Shown piece by piece: positions 16,848-26,335 of a DNA stretch of 64,000 nt. Each line of letters begins with the position of its first letter. Position 1 is the first letter of the stretch. Made by a program: the position numbers and the translations under genes. The stretch is taken from assembly GCF_047238345.1 (NCBI RefSeq), contig NZ_JBDFMQ010000001.1, positions 2,728,001 to 2,792,000 on the forward strand. Reading direction: 5' to 3'. Below the pieces are notes generated by a model, which did no database searches, was not told the origin of the DNA, and was given only the letters and a program-made list of their open reading frames with translations. The DNA comes from Shouchella sp047238345 (GTDB taxonomy: Bacteria > Bacillota > Bacilli > Bacillales > Bacillaceae_D).

Positions 16848-18041
16848 TTATTTCGTTGCTTGCCAATTATGATTCTCTAAAAAGCGTCCGATACGAGTTA
16901 ACGCTTCTTCTAAATTTTTTAGAGATGTTGCGTAGGAACAACGAATATGGCCTTCACCGCCTGCACCAAAAACTGAGCCTGGTACCACAGCAACTCGCTC
17001 TTCTATTAAAAGCTTTTCTGCAAACGTTTCAGATGACAAACCTGTATGTTCGATTGAAGGAAATGCGTAAAATGCCCCGCTTGGTTTATGACAAGGCAAT
17101 CCAATTTCATTCGCTGTTTTCACAAAGAAATTTCGTCGTTGCTGATAGGAAAGCTTCATTTTCTCAATATCTTCCATGCCATGCTCAAGCGCTTCTAACG
17201 CACCGTATTGAGCCATTGTCGGCGCACACATCAAGCTATACTGATGAATTTTCAGCATCGCTTGCAGCAAATCTGGTGGTGCAAGCACAAATCCAAGACG
17301 CCAACCGGTCATGGCAAATGCTTTTGAAAAACCATTAATAACGATGGTTTGTTCTTTCATACCAGGTAAGGCGGAAAAACATGTGTGCTCCTCATCATAA
17401 GACAATTCAGCATAGATTTCATCTGAGAACACAAGTAATTGATGCTTTTTGACAATGGCCGCAATTTGCTCAAGCTTGTTTTTGCTCAACGATGCACCTG
17501 TTGGATTGTTCGGATAACAAATCATAATGGCTTTCGTTTTATTTGTAATAGCTTTTTCAATATCCACTGGCTCAACTTCAAAATGATTCGCTGCGCTCGT
17601 TCCAACTGAAATCGGCACACCACCAGCAAGAGAGACAAGCGGCGCATAAGAAACAAACGTTGGCTCAACAATGATGACTTCATCACCAGGATCTAAAATC
17701 GCCCGCATGCCTATATCAATTGCTTCACTTGCACCAACCGTTACTAAGATCTCTTCATCAGGGTTATAGTGGACGCGATAACGCTGCTCCATGTAATGAG
17801 AAATGGCTACACGCAGTTCCGGCAGTCCAGCATTTGCCGTATACGCTGTAAAACCTCTTTCAAGGGACGAGATACTTGCTTCTCGGACATTCCAAGGCGT
17901 GACAAAATCAGGCTCTCCCACACCAAGGGAAATAATATTGTCCATTTTCGATGCTAAATCAAAAAAACGTCGTATACCAGACGGCTGTATACTTGATACT
18001 TTTTGTGAGAGGCGCTCTTTTTTTACAACTGTCTCCTTCAT
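16848..18041 (-). CDS. alaT: Alanine-type aminotransferase AlaT (YugH)
   Basis: PLP-dependent class I aminotransferase, 397 residues. Seen are GVGEPDF, the NPTGA motif (near 185), the PLP lysine in NGFSKAFAMTGWRLG (near 240) and the Arg in IRCSYA near the end. The B. subtilis homologue YugH (AlaT) supplies alanine with its regulator AlaR (YugG). Here the regulator lies directly upstream with TAATG overlap, supporting the same pair. Confidence 0.9.
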   Translation of the reverse strand: MKETVVKKERLSQKVSSIQPSGIRRFFDLASKMDNIISLGVGEPDFVTPWNVREASISSLERGFTAYTANAGLPELRVAISHYMEQRYRVHYNPDEEILVTVGASEAIDIGMRAILDPGDEVIIVEPTFVSYAPLVSLAGGVPISVGTSAANHFEVEPVDIEKAITNKTKAIMICYPNNPTGASLSKNKLEQIAAIVKKHQLLVFSDEIYAELSYDEEHTCFSALPGMKEQTIVINGFSKAFAMTGWRLGFVLAPPDLLQAMLKIHQYSLMCAPTMAQYGALEALEHGMEDIEKMKLSYQQRRNFFVKTANEIGLPCHKPSGAFYAFPSIEHTGLSSETFAEKLLIEERVAVVPGSVFGAGGEGHIRCSYATSLKNLEEALTRIGRFLENHNWQATK

Positions 18042-18538
18042 TACGGCGTCACCACGATTCTACGATCTTCGTCTGGTTCTTTAAAAATAACCCCATCATG
18101 CTTATAGGTCTTTAATTGAAAATGAGTTGTTGTTGATAGTACAGAATCAATGGTGGACAATCGTTCGGATACAAACCGAGCCGTTTCTTGCATCGTTTTC
18201 CCTTCAACGACAACAGATAAATCATATGCACCTGACATTAAATACAACGCCCTTACCTCTGGAAAACGGTGAATACGCTCAGCCACTTCATCAAATCCTA
18301 CGCCACGCTTCGGCGCGACTTTCACATCGATCATGGCTGTCACAGTTTCTTGAACCGGCAGTTTAGCCCAGTCTACAACAGCTGAATAACTAAGGATTAC
18401 GTTCTTATCTTCAAGTTCTGTAATGTATGTGTCTACCTCTTCTGCCGTTAGATCAACCATTTTTGCAATCTTTTCCGATTCAATTCGGCCATTTGCTTCA
18501 ATAATTTGCAAAATCTCAACTGATTTCTTATCAAACAC
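18041..18538 (-). CDS. alaR: Lrp/AsnC family regulator AlaR (YugG)
   Basis: 165-residue leucine-responsive-type regulator, with helix-turn-helix at about residues 5-50 (IIEANGRIESEKIAKMV) and a C-terminal ligand-binding RAM domain containing YLMSGAYDLSVVVEG. It probably controls the alaR-alaT operon in response to alanine, as described for B. subtilis AlaR. The start is GTG 18538 after GAGGAG. Its stop overlaps the alaT start by one base. Confidence 0.9.
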   Translation of the reverse strand: MFDKKSVEILQIIEANGRIESEKIAKMVDLTAEEVDTYITELEDKNVILSYSAVVDWAKLPVQETVTAMIDVKVAPKRGVGFDEVAERIHRFPEVRALYLMSGAYDLSVVVEGKTMQETARFVSERLSTIDSVLSTTTHFQLKTYKHDGVIFKEPDEDRRIVVTP

Positions 18539-18668
18539 AGTGATCGCTCCTCATCTTACGCTAGTCCTTTAGAGTAATTATAGTTTGTTTGTTTATCCTA
18601 ATCATAACATAGGAATTTCCCAAACTCCTGTTTTAAATTAAGGGATCCTTTAGGAGCTGAAGAAAAGC

Positions 18669-19217
18669 ATGGATAAACATACAGCACTACTTATTATTGA
18701 CATGATTAACCCACTTTCTTTTGAACATGGGGCTGATATTTACCCACAAACAAGAGACATTACAGAAAACATTCTTGCCCTTAAAAACACGATGAAGCAA
18801 AAAGGTTGTCCCATTTTATATGTAAATGACAACTACGGCAAATGGAAATCGGACTTCAATCAACTCGTTTATGATATTAAAACAAGTAATGACCTCGGTT
18901 CATCTATTGCGGCTCGACTTGAGCCAAGTGACGATGATTATTCGATCATCAAACCTAAATTCTCTGGTTTCTTTGACACACCTCTTCATCTTCTTCTCGA
19001 GCATTTAGGCGTACACACTCTTGTGTTAACGGGAATTGTTGGGAATATGTGTGTACAGTTTACAGCAAATGATGCTTATACATTAGAATACGAGCTTTGT
19101 ATTCCCGCAGACGCCATCGCTAGTTTCACACAAAAAGACACAGATGTTGCTCTGCATCATTTTGAAAACATATTAAAAGCCGATACACGTTTATGCCGAG
19201 ATTGGATAACGGACTAA
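18669..19217 (+). CDS. Isochorismatase-family cysteine hydrolase
   Basis: 182-residue cysteine hydrolase of the nicotinamidase/isochorismatase superfamily. The catalytic triad is visible as Asp11 (IIDM), Lys95 or Lys97 (IIKPKFSGF) and Cys128 (VGNMCVQFTA), with a cis-peptide-type VLTGIVG before it. It is monocistronic and divergent from alaR, so the substrate cannot be named. AGGAG precedes the ATG. Confidence 0.88.
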   Translation: MDKHTALLIIDMINPLSFEHGADIYPQTRDITENILALKNTMKQKGCPILYVNDNYGKWKSDFNQLVYDIKTSNDLGSSIAARLEPSDDDYSIIKPKFSGFFDTPLHLLLEHLGVHTLVLTGIVGNMCVQFTANDAYTLEYELCIPADAIASFTQKDTDVALHHFENILKADTRLCRDWITD

Positions 19218-19254
19218 TAAGAACGAAGATTTCAGACTTCTTTCATATAAAGAA

Positions 19255-19313
19255 AAACAAGCGCTACGAGATGAACCGATTGAGGCTCTCGAAACTCGTT
19301 AGCGCTTGTTTTA
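19255..19313. terminator. Bidirectional terminator between isochorismatase gene and luxS
   Basis: Long stem AAACAAGCGCTA / TAGCGCTTGTTT extended by ACGAG/CTCGT and flanked by A and T runs on both sides. It serves the two convergent genes. Confidence 0.85.
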
Positions 19314-19345
19314 ATTAAACGTTTTTGATCGTTAGAACAAATGGT

Positions 19346-19816
19346 TTAGAATACTTGTTTTAAACTTTCTTTGTCCTCTGCAAGCCACTTGCGCATTCTC
19401 TCTTTTGTTCCTTCTAAATCATGAAGCACAGCCTGCCCACACTCTTTTTCCGTAGCAGCAGGAACTTGTTCTGTTTGCAGAGAATAGGTCATAGTCTTTT
19501 CTAGGACATCTATTATTTCAGCGACGCTTGGTGTTCCACTCATAATTAAATAGTAACCAGTTTGGCATCCCATTGGAGAAATATCAACGACATCAAAGTG
19601 ATCGTACTCTTCAGAAAAGCGGCGAATGTTGATTGCTAATAAATGTTCCATCGTATGAATCACGTCAGGCTTTAATGCTTCCTTATTAGGCTGACAAAAG
19701 CGAATATCAAACTTGTTCACTTCTCCATCCGTCCCAATTTTGTGCGTCCCACAATGTCTAACGTATGGTGCTTTTACAATCGTGTGATCAAGCTCAAAGC
19801 TTTCTACTGATGGCAT
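19346..19816 (-). CDS. luxS: S-ribosylhomocysteine lyase
   Basis: Cleaves S-ribosylhomocysteine to homocysteine and the AI-2 precursor DPD. 156 residues, the normal size. The metal site HTMEH, the catalytic Cys in PMGCQTGYY and the third ligand in KECGQAV are all present. The start is ATG 19816 (MPSVESFELDH) after AAAGGAG; a longer frame from 19885 is not supported. B. subtilis luxS lies elsewhere, so its place next to alaRT may be a local difference. Confidence 0.97.
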   Translation of the reverse strand: MPSVESFELDHTIVKAPYVRHCGTHKIGTDGEVNKFDIRFCQPNKEALKPDVIHTMEHLLAINIRRFSEEYDHFDVVDISPMGCQTGYYLIMSGTPSVAEIIDVLEKTMTYSLQTEQVPAATEKECGQAVLHDLEGTKERMRKWLAEDKESLKQVF

Positions 19817-19937
19817 ATGGTACACTCTCCTTTCATCTTCGTATATAGTATAAAGGATAGCAGTCTGTCCTGTCGAAGCTTTCATTTAATTTTATAATGA
19901 ATTTGCTAAGTAATTTTTACCTATCTAGGAGGCGTAC

Positions 19938-20768
19938 ATGAAATTCCGTCCATTTTTTAAGCTATTAGTTGAACAGATCAAAAAAGATCCGATTCCTGAT
20001 TTAGCAGCTACTTTATCTTTTTACTTCTTACTTGCCATTTTTCCGTTAATGATTTTTGTGCTTGCAGGAGTGTCTTTCTTTGATATAGACAATGAACAAG
20101 TATCGAACACCATTACGGAATTTTTCCCGGGCGAAATTGGCGAAACCTTTAGTGAGATTGTGTTAAATACAATTGGTGAACCACAAATAGGACTATTCTC
20201 GATTGGGATTATAGGTACACTTTGGTCAGCTTCAAACGCCATTAACTCATTTATACGTTCTGTCAATCGTGCATACAACATTGAAGAAACACGACATTTT
20301 TTAAAGTTACGCGGAACGGCAATTGTTCTAACCTTAGCGATGATTATTGTCATTATCATCACGCTTGCACTACCTGTCTTTGGTAGCTTAATTCTTGATT
20401 TCTTAGAAAATTTCTTATCGGTTCCGTCTGAATTCATCTCAATGCTTGATAATCTACGTTGGGTTGTGGCAGTTACAGTCATGATTTTATCGTTAATGGT
20501 TTTGTATCGTATTGCTCCAAACAAGCACCTTAAATTAAAGGACGGGTTACCAGGTGCAATTGTGGCTACATTCGCATGGCAGCTAATCTCTTTTTTCTTT
20601 TCTCTTTATGTGAGTGATTTTTCAAACTTTGAGAGTACATACGGACCACTTGCAGGTGTCATTATTCTCATGTTTTGGTTCTTTTTAACGGGGATTATCT
20701 TAATTATTGGCGCTGAGATTAATGCAACGATTCATCAGTTGCAGAAAAAAAGCAATAATCATGTATAA
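19938..20768 (+). CDS. YihY/BrkB family membrane protein
   Basis: 276-residue polytopic protein of the YihY/virulence factor BrkB family (older annotations call it ribonuclease BN). About six hydrophobic segments; conserved stretches include DLAATLSFYFLLAIFPL near the N-terminus, LWSASNAINSFIRSVNRAYN near 100, and FESTYGPLAGVIILMFWFFL near 230. Function unknown. AGGAGG precedes the ATG. Confidence 0.9.
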   Translation: MKFRPFFKLLVEQIKKDPIPDLAATLSFYFLLAIFPLMIFVLAGVSFFDIDNEQVSNTITEFFPGEIGETFSEIVLNTIGEPQIGLFSIGIIGTLWSASNAINSFIRSVNRAYNIEETRHFLKLRGTAIVLTLAMIIVIIITLALPVFGSLILDFLENFLSVPSEFISMLDNLRWVVAVTVMILSLMVLYRIAPNKHLKLKDGLPGAIVATFAWQLISFFFSLYVSDFSNFESTYGPLAGVIILMFWFFLTGIILIIGAEINATIHQLQKKSNNHV

Positions 20769-20831
20769 ACTTATGTAAGCTGGGTAAGATGGTACCAGTA
20801 CTTAACATATACGTTTTAAGGAGTGTTCGTT

Positions 20832-21104
20832 ATGAATAAAACTGAATTAATTAATGCACTTGCTGAGCGAGCTGAGCTTTCAAAGAAAGATGCGACAACA
20901 GCAGTTAATAGTATGTTTGATCTTATCGCAGAGTCACTTGAAAAAGGAGAAACGGTTCAACTAATTGGCTTTGGTAACTTTGAAGTTCGTGAGCGTGCAG
21001 CTAGAAAAGGACGTAACCCACAAACTGGTGAAGAAATTGATATTTCCGCTACAAAAACACCGGCATTCAAAGCAGGTAAACAACTAAAAGACGCAGTAAA
21101 ATAA
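20832..21104 (+). CDS. HU family DNA-binding protein
   Basis: Nucleoid-associated protein of 90 residues, the standard HU length. It shows MNKTELINALAERAELSKKD, the GFGNFEVRERAARKGRNPQTG beta-arm region and the end AFKAGKQLKDAVK. It binds and bends DNA without strong sequence preference. The start is ATG 20832 with AAGGAG upstream; a frame starting at 20823 only adds three codons. It is an extra or sole HU paralogue; the window cannot tell. Confidence 0.95.
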   Translation: MNKTELINALAERAELSKKDATTAVNSMFDLIAESLEKGETVQLIGFGNFEVRERAARKGRNPQTGEEIDISATKTPAFKAGKQLKDAVK

Positions 21105-21110
21105 AAAAAG

Positions 21111-21149
21111 AGCGAAGAACAGTCAATCTGACTGGCTTCGCTTTTTTTT
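21111..21149. terminator. Bidirectional terminator between hup and yuiF
   Basis: Stem AGCGAAG / CTTCGCT with an inner CAGTC/GACTG pairing and eight T on the plus strand. It overlaps the yuiF stop on the other strand. Confidence 0.85.
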
Positions 21150-22479
21150 ATAAGATAATGGCCGTTAGCCAACCAACAAGAAATAGTGGAACGGTCAAGT
21201 GCAAGAACGTCGGCACACAGGTATCCCAAATATGATCGTGCTGTCCGTCTGCATTTAAGCCTGCCGTTGAGCCTAGAGTTGAATCCGATGCTGGCGCACC
21301 TGCGTCACCAATCGCTCCAGCAGAACCAATAATGGAGATAATTGCTAATGTCGACATCCCGACTTCTAAACCGAGTGGAACAAAAAGCGCTGTAATAATC
21401 GGAATGGTTGAGAAAGAAGAACCAATCCCTAAAGTAATAATCAAACCAACGACCATCATTAAGAGTGCTGCGATGATTTGATTGCCGTTAATCATGCTCG
21501 CTACGTTTTGCACAAGGCTTTCAACATGACCCGTCTCTCGAATCACATCAGCAAACCCTGCTGCAGAAAGCATGACAAACCCAATAAAGCCCATCATTTT
21601 AATACCTTCTGACATCACTTCATCTGTTTTTTTCACTTTAACAGCTCCGGTTACAAACAGTAGAAGTAATCCAGCTAGTGCAGCCGGAATCATAGAATCA
21701 CGATAAAAACTTTGTACAACAACGGTCACGACAACCGCAAGCCCCGCAAGCAATAGCGACGTTGTGCTATAAGATTTTTCCTCGCTCATGCTAGGATCAT
21801 CACCTGATAGCGGAACATCTTTGTAGACACGGCGCTGACGATAGGTAATAAATACTGCAATTCCTAAGCCAATTAGCGTACTTGCTGTTGGAAGTAGCAT
21901 AGCTTGTGGAATAAGATCGATGTTAATAGGCAATCCACTTGCTTCCATATTATCCGCAATCGTCTTATGGAAAATTTGCCCGAACCCATAGGGGAGGAGC
22001 ATATAAGGAGCAGTTAAACCAAATGTTAAAATACACGCAATCAATCGGCGATCCACTTCTAATCGATTTAAAATAAGCAAAATCGGCGGAATTAATATCG
22101 GAATAAATGCAATGTGAACAGGTACCGCATTTTGCGACATACTCGCAACAATTAAAAGCATGAGGAAGAGCAACATTCTTGATAGCGTATCTCGTTCACG
22201 CTCTCCGTTTCGCTTCATCCAGACTTGCAAACGATCCACCATAAAATCTGGTAAGCCAGTCCTCGAGAGCCCAACTGCAAAAGCACCTAAAAGAACATAG
22301 CTAAAGGCAATTTCTGCGTTGCCCCCTAAACCATTCCCAAATATTTGTACGGTACTTGAAAAATCTAGTCCTCCTAGTAGTCCACCTACTAAAGCAGAGA
22401 GTGTGATCGCCAATACGACGTGCACTCTTAACAAACTCAATAGAATCATAAGTAAAACGGCAATTATTACTGCATTCAT
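21148..22479 (-). CDS. yuiF: YuiF-type transporter (Na+/H+ antiporter family)
   Basis: 443-residue polytopic membrane protein of the family annotated as Na+/H+ antiporter, to which B. subtilis YuiF belongs. About 11 hydrophobic segments; LGIGSSFSTIPIITALFVPL and SAGAIGDAGAPASDSTLGST are typical conserved re-entrant stretches. The substrate is unproven: some relatives are proposed amino-acid transporters. The start is ATG 22479 (MNAVIIAV), which puts AAAGG at correct spacing; ATG 22488 is too close to it. pepA lies upstream on the same strand, as in B. subtilis. Confidence 0.85.
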   Translation of the reverse strand: MNAVIIAVLLMILLSLLRVHVVLAITLSALVGGLLGGLDFSSTVQIFGNGLGGNAEIAFSYVLLGAFAVGLSRTGLPDFMVDRLQVWMKRNGERERDTLSRMLLFLMLLIVASMSQNAVPVHIAFIPILIPPILLILNRLEVDRRLIACILTFGLTAPYMLLPYGFGQIFHKTIADNMEASGLPINIDLIPQAMLLPTASTLIGLGIAVFITYRQRRVYKDVPLSGDDPSMSEEKSYSTTSLLLAGLAVVVTVVVQSFYRDSMIPAALAGLLLLFVTGAVKVKKTDEVMSEGIKMMGFIGFVMLSAAGFADVIRETGHVESLVQNVASMINGNQIIAALLMMVVGLIITLGIGSSFSTIPIITALFVPLGLEVGMSTLAIISIIGSAGAIGDAGAPASDSTLGSTAGLNADGQHDHIWDTCVPTFLHLTVPLFLVGWLTAIIL

Positions 22480-22562
22480 ATCCATCATCCTTTAGTCTGA
22501 TAAATCACTAAAACATTTGTATAATTTATCATCCTTCTCTTCCCTTTGTCAAGGTGATAAAA

Positions 22563-22593
22563 AAACCCAAAAGGATTTGCTCCTTTTGGGTTT
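22563..22593 (-). terminator. Intrinsic terminator after the 93-residue gene
   Basis: Perfect stem AAACCCAAAAGGA / TCCTTTTGGGTTT with a 5-nt loop; T-rich on the minus strand. Confidence 0.85.
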
Positions 22594-22602
22594 CGTCATT
22601 CG

Positions 22603-22884
22603 TTATATCGCTAATATTTTTGTGAAGGACAGTGATTTATCACGACAACCTTTTAACTGATACGACACTCTGTCTCCTTCTTGAACCGATAGTTCTAACG
22701 TTTCAGTATCAGATGCATCATTCGTCGCAAAAAGTTTATGGGTCCCTGCAGGTACTTCAATGGTCATTTTTTGCCTGCGTTTAAGCGAGCCCACAAAATG
22801 GTCATTAATAAATACTCGGTATTTCCGATTTGTCGCATAAAGCTCACGTGCACACTTTATCTCCACATAAGCAGTTTCAATCAT
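22603..22884 (-). CDS. Hypothetical 93-residue protein (PEGA-like beta fold?)
   Basis: Small soluble protein starting MIETAYVEIKCARELYATNR. The pattern YRVFINDHFVGSLKRRQKMTIEVPAGTHKL, seen across residues 18-48, resembles PEGA-type or DUF2846-type beta domains (a short ligand strand followed by PAGxH). It has no signal peptide or membrane segment. I choose ATG 22884 because GGAAGGGG precedes it; a longer frame from 22932 lacks a site. Function unknown. Confidence 0.6.
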   Translation of the reverse strand: MIETAYVEIKCARELYATNRKYRVFINDHFVGSLKRRQKMTIEVPAGTHKLFATNDASDTETLELSVQEGDRVSYQLKGCRDKSLSFTKILAI

Positions 22885-23023
22885 TTTGTTCCCCTTCCTC
22901 ATACAGAAACGTTCTGTTTGGCTAGGTTCCACTCATTAATATCCTTCATTATAACGATATGATTCATGCGGTACAAGTATTAATACAAATTTACCTTTTA
23001 AGCCATTTGTTAAATCGCTTCTA

Positions 23024-24508
23024 TTACGACTGTTCTACAAACTTTGCAAGCGTTCGAGCCATTACACCAGTCGCTCCAGCAGGGCCTGTTGATGAACCTT
23101 TGTCTTTTGACGCCGTTCCAGCGACATCAAGATGTACCCAAGGCGTTAAACCTACAAACTCACCAATGAATAATCCTGCTGTAATGCTACCACCTGCTCG
23201 ACCAGGAGCATTATTTAAGTCTGCTACATCACTTGTTTTCAACATATCTTTGTAAGGTTGGCTATTTGGAAATGCCCATACTGGCTCACCTGTTTCTTCG
23301 CCTGCTTGACGTACACGTTCCATTAAGCGCTCATTATTTGTGACAGCACCTGTCGTTTCTTGCCCTAATGCTACCACACAAGCTCCTGTCAACGTTGCCA
23401 CATCAATTAAACGTGTCGCTCCGAGTTGAACCGCATAAGCAACCCCATCAGCCAAAATGAGTCGACCTTCCGCATCTGTATTACGTACTTCTATTGTTTT
23501 CCCATTCATTGCTCGCAATACATCACCTGGCTTCATTGCAGAACCATTTATTAAATTTTCGCTAGAAGGGATCACGCATAGAACGTTTTGTTTTGGTTTT
23601 GTTCGGCCGATGATGTCCATCGCTCCGAGTACGGCTCCTGCACCACCCATATCGGTTTTCATCGTATGCATATTCGCCGCCGGTTTTAGCGAATAACCAC
23701 CTGCATCAAAGGTTAACCCTTTACCAACTAGTGCAGTTACTTCCTCGCTATCACTGTCCCCGTTATAGCGCATCACGATCATTTTTGCTGGTTGATCGCT
23801 TCCTCGGGATACAGCTAAAAGCGCTCCCATACCGAGGGTTTCCATTTCCTCTTCTTCTAACACATTAAACTCAAAACGATGCTTGTCAGCGATGGCTTTA
23901 GCCTCATCAGCAAGGTCAGTCGGCGTCAGAAGGTTCCCTGGAATGTTTACTAATCGGCGCGTTGTATTTGCTCCTTCTCCATATGTATACCCAAGCTCTG
24001 CATGTTTGGTGAATCCTTCTTCATCCACATAAAAACTAACAGATGTTAGCTCTTTTTTCACTTCATTGGTTTTTTCTTTATACGTAAGCTTGTCATAAGA
24101 GCTTAACGCAATGGCTTCCCCGCAAGTGAAAGCAATCTCTTCTAAGGAGAGACCAGCCTTTGTGAAACTATCAATGACAAATGCTGCGTGCTCGACTTTG
24201 TCCTTTTTTAAAGCTAAGCCTACATTTCCTACTGCATTTCGAAGCTCGTCCTTATGTAGTTGTCCTTCATCACCTAGGTAAACGGCATAAATTTTCTTTA
24301 CCCCTATTGTTCCGAGCGTAAACAGTTCTGTAAAAGAGCCTTTCTTGTTCGGAAACGATTTCTGTTTAGAAAGTTCCGTTAATTGCCCGTTCATTTCCTT
24401 ATCGATCGCTTTAACCCCTGTTGAAAAATCGCCTTTATTCCAGACAGCAAGAACAAGCACTTGCTCATCCATTTGTCCAACATTCCATTGTGCTTTTTCT
24501 TTAAACAT
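23024..24508 (-). CDS. pepA: Leucyl aminopeptidase (M17)
   Basis: Two-metal cytosolic aminopeptidase, 494 residues, releasing N-terminal amino acids from peptides. The C-terminal catalytic domain has the signature NTDAEGRLILADG near residue 345, with metal ligands in LVGKGLTFDAGGYSLKP and KTDMGGAGAVLG. The last segment, GLTPWVHLDVAGTA, is typical. GAGGAG precedes ATG 24508. Homologue of B. subtilis YuiE. Confidence 0.95.
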   Translation of the reverse strand: MFKEKAQWNVGQMDEQVLVLAVWNKGDFSTGVKAIDKEMNGQLTELSKQKSFPNKKGSFTELFTLGTIGVKKIYAVYLGDEGQLHKDELRNAVGNVGLALKKDKVEHAAFVIDSFTKAGLSLEEIAFTCGEAIALSSYDKLTYKEKTNEVKKELTSVSFYVDEEGFTKHAELGYTYGEGANTTRRLVNIPGNLLTPTDLADEAKAIADKHRFEFNVLEEEEMETLGMGALLAVSRGSDQPAKMIVMRYNGDSDSEEVTALVGKGLTFDAGGYSLKPAANMHTMKTDMGGAGAVLGAMDIIGRTKPKQNVLCVIPSSENLINGSAMKPGDVLRAMNGKTIEVRNTDAEGRLILADGVAYAVQLGATRLIDVATLTGACVVALGQETTGAVTNNERLMERVRQAGEETGEPVWAFPNSQPYKDMLKTSDVADLNNAPGRAGGSITAGLFIGEFVGLTPWVHLDVAGTASKDKGSSTGPAGATGVMARTLAKFVEQS

Positions 24509-24572
24509 TCTTACAGCTCCTCTCTTTAGCAACTAGTATAGCATGTTAAAAAAATGTCTCAAAGGATTAGAC

Positions 24573-24601
24573 TTGAAAGGAAATCACAATTCGCTTATGA
24601 T
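24573..24601 (+). promoter_or_regulatory. Putative sigma-A promoter of yuiD
   Basis: TTGAAA (24573-24578) and TATGAT (24596-24601) separated by 17 nt, 44 nt before the yuiD start. Confidence 0.55.
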
Positions 24602-24645
24602 ATACTATTCACATCAATAAATGAGAAGAGTGAAAGGAAGGAACT

Positions 24646-25119
24646 ATGGAAATCTTTCAGAACTACCCGCTTTGGACAGCTTTAATTGCGATTGCATTGG
24701 CTCAAGTCATTAAAATTCCACTCGCATTTTTTGCTACCCGTAAGCTTAACATGTCTCTTTTAACGAGCACTGGCGGCATGCCAAGTTCACATTCCGCTGC
24801 AGTAACAGGTGTATCAACAGCTATTGCTATTGAACACGGTTTAGACTCTTCTCTATTCGCTATTTCTGCAGTATTTGCTGTTGTTGTCATGTTTGATGCT
24901 ACAGGTGTAAGAAGGCATGCAGGGTACCATGCAACCGTCTTAAACCAACTTGTACTCGATTTTAATCGATTAGTAGAAGAAGTAAAGACGTGGCCTAAAA
25001 AGGAAAATGAACAAAAGCTTAAAGAATTACTCGGTCATCAACCGATTGAAGTGTTTTTCGGAGCATTGCTAGGAATTATCCTCGCTTTTGTTCTATATCC
25101 ACTCCTGAGCGCTATCTAA
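24646..25119 (+). CDS. yuiD: YuiD, divergent PAP2 family membrane protein
   Basis: 157-residue membrane protein of the divergent PAP2 (DUF212) family. It carries GGMPSSHSAAVTG near residue 45 and DATGVRRHAGYHATVLNQL near 85, which resemble acid-phosphatase/vanadium-haloperoxidase motifs (PSSH, RHAG). A phosphatase role in envelope metabolism is plausible but unproven. GAAAGGAAGG precedes the ATG. Neighbour order matches B. subtilis. Confidence 0.9.
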   Translation: MEIFQNYPLWTALIAIALAQVIKIPLAFFATRKLNMSLLTSTGGMPSSHSAAVTGVSTAIAIEHGLDSSLFAISAVFAVVVMFDATGVRRHAGYHATVLNQLVLDFNRLVEEVKTWPKKENEQKLKELLGHQPIEVFFGALLGIILAFVLYPLLSAI

Positions 25120-25133
25120 AAGAAGGTAACAAG

Positions 25134-25178
25134 AAAAAGAATCTGTATGAGTCATCACCACTCATGCAGATTCTTTTT
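25134..25178. terminator. Bidirectional terminator between yuiD and yuiC
   Basis: Stem AAAAAGAATCTG / CAGATTCTTTTT continued by TATGAGT/ACTCATG around a short loop. T runs follow on both strands. Confidence 0.9.
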
Positions 25179-25237
25179 ATTTACCTTTTACGCCAAAGCA
25201 ACGCTTCACTTCCCCACTTTATGTAGCAAGGCCAGCC

Positions 25238-25861
25238 TTATGTTTCACGGGTACGTTTAAATTCGTGATAGCTCGTCCGTTCATTTAATGCATTTAATTC
25301 TTCCTGCGTAATCGAGCCTGTACCTTCTTTAATGACGAACACATCTAGGTCTTTTTTGCCCCACTCATTAAACACATCATCAATGGAATCATAATATAAG
25401 TCCAATTTCATTCCCTTTATCGCCGATCCTGTATCTGCTACTACACCATATCCGTAGCCAGGAATAAATAAGACTGTTCCGAGAGGAAATACCGACGGGT
25501 CTGCTGCAACCGTCGAATAAGAATCTCTTAGCACAGGCAGTCCTGAAAAGGTAATGCCGTACGCTGGATCTCCTGGGTATTTTCCGGTTGATTCGACTCC
25601 AGCTGTATACCCTGTCGCCGTTACATGAACACGATTATATTCTGTCGTATCCAATTCTTCCTCCATAAGCGTATAGGTCGGCACTGTTAAACCAGGAATC
25701 GAGCGATCCTGTTCATGAAACGCTTTTCCGTTCATATCTTGCACGTGAATAGTTGAGAATGGGAAATTGGTAAATACTGAAAATGTAGTAAGTACTGCAC
25801 CAATAAAGAGAACACACATAAATGATCGAAAAAGCCATTTATAGGTTGCGTTTTTATACAT
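25238..25861 (-). CDS. yuiC: YuiC, 3D-domain cell wall protein
   Basis: 207-residue exported or membrane-anchored protein. Residues 8-30 are a hydrophobic signal/anchor and the C-terminal 3D domain has its acidic residues in GVVADTGSAIKG and LDLYYDS, preceded by PLGTVLFIPGYG. Proteins of this Sps/MltA-like fold cleave peptidoglycan glycan strands. I take ATG 25861 as start, with GAGGAG 12 nt upstream; the spacing is long. Likely a muramidase in wall turnover. Confidence 0.88.
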   Translation of the reverse strand: MYKNATYKWLFRSFMCVLFIGAVLTTFSVFTNFPFSTIHVQDMNGKAFHEQDRSIPGLTVPTYTLMEEELDTTEYNRVHVTATGYTAGVESTGKYPGDPAYGITFSGLPVLRDSYSTVAADPSVFPLGTVLFIPGYGYGVVADTGSAIKGMKLDLYYDSIDDVFNEWGKKDLDVFVIKEGTGSITQEELNALNERTSYHEFKRTRET

Positions 25862-25919
25862 ATAATTGTCACACTCCTCTACTACAGCATTTCCAGTAAA
25901 GGAGACATTATGCAAAAAA

Positions 25920-25946
25920 AAACAGACTCTCTCAACAAGTCTGTTT
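25920..25946 (-). terminator. Intrinsic terminator of yuiB
   Basis: Stem AAACAGACT / AGTCTGTTT followed by a run of T on the minus strand, directly at the yuiB stop and ahead of yuiC. Confidence 0.9.
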
Positions 25947-26271
25947 AAAACATCTGATAGCCCGCTTTTCTTAATAATTTCATAATAATTCCGGCTGCGA
26001 TTGCGCCAAGAAATCCGCTTGTTAGCACAACAATGTCAGCAAAATGCAGCGAAATTACCCGCTCAAATAACTGACTAAATGCTTCTCCAGGTTGTTGAAA
26101 AAAGAAGCGATACGGCTGTTGATTCACAATTAATAGCACAACGATCGGATAAATAAATGCCATGATCCACGTTAAACGCAACACCATATTTAATAGAAAG
26201 CCAATCCCGGCAAATAGAATAAAGAACAATATGATTGAAACAATTAATTGTAAGATATGTATACCTTCCAT
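25945..26271 (-). CDS. yuiB: YuiB-like small membrane protein
   Basis: 108-residue protein with three hydrophobic segments (about 7-28, 33-50, 80-100). It matches YuiB in its place between yuiC and yumB. Function unknown. GAGGATG lies before ATG 26271. Confidence 0.8.
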   Translation of the reverse strand: MEGIHILQLIVSIILFFILFAGIGFLLNMVLRLTWIMAFIYPIVVLLIVNQQPYRFFFQQPGEAFSQLFERVISLHFADIVVLTSGFLGAIAAGIIMKLLRKAGYQMF

Positions 26272-26335
26272 AACTCATCCTCCCCTCTTAGTTTACGAAA
26301 AAGCGCTTCCGTAAGTCAATATCGAATCAAACTTA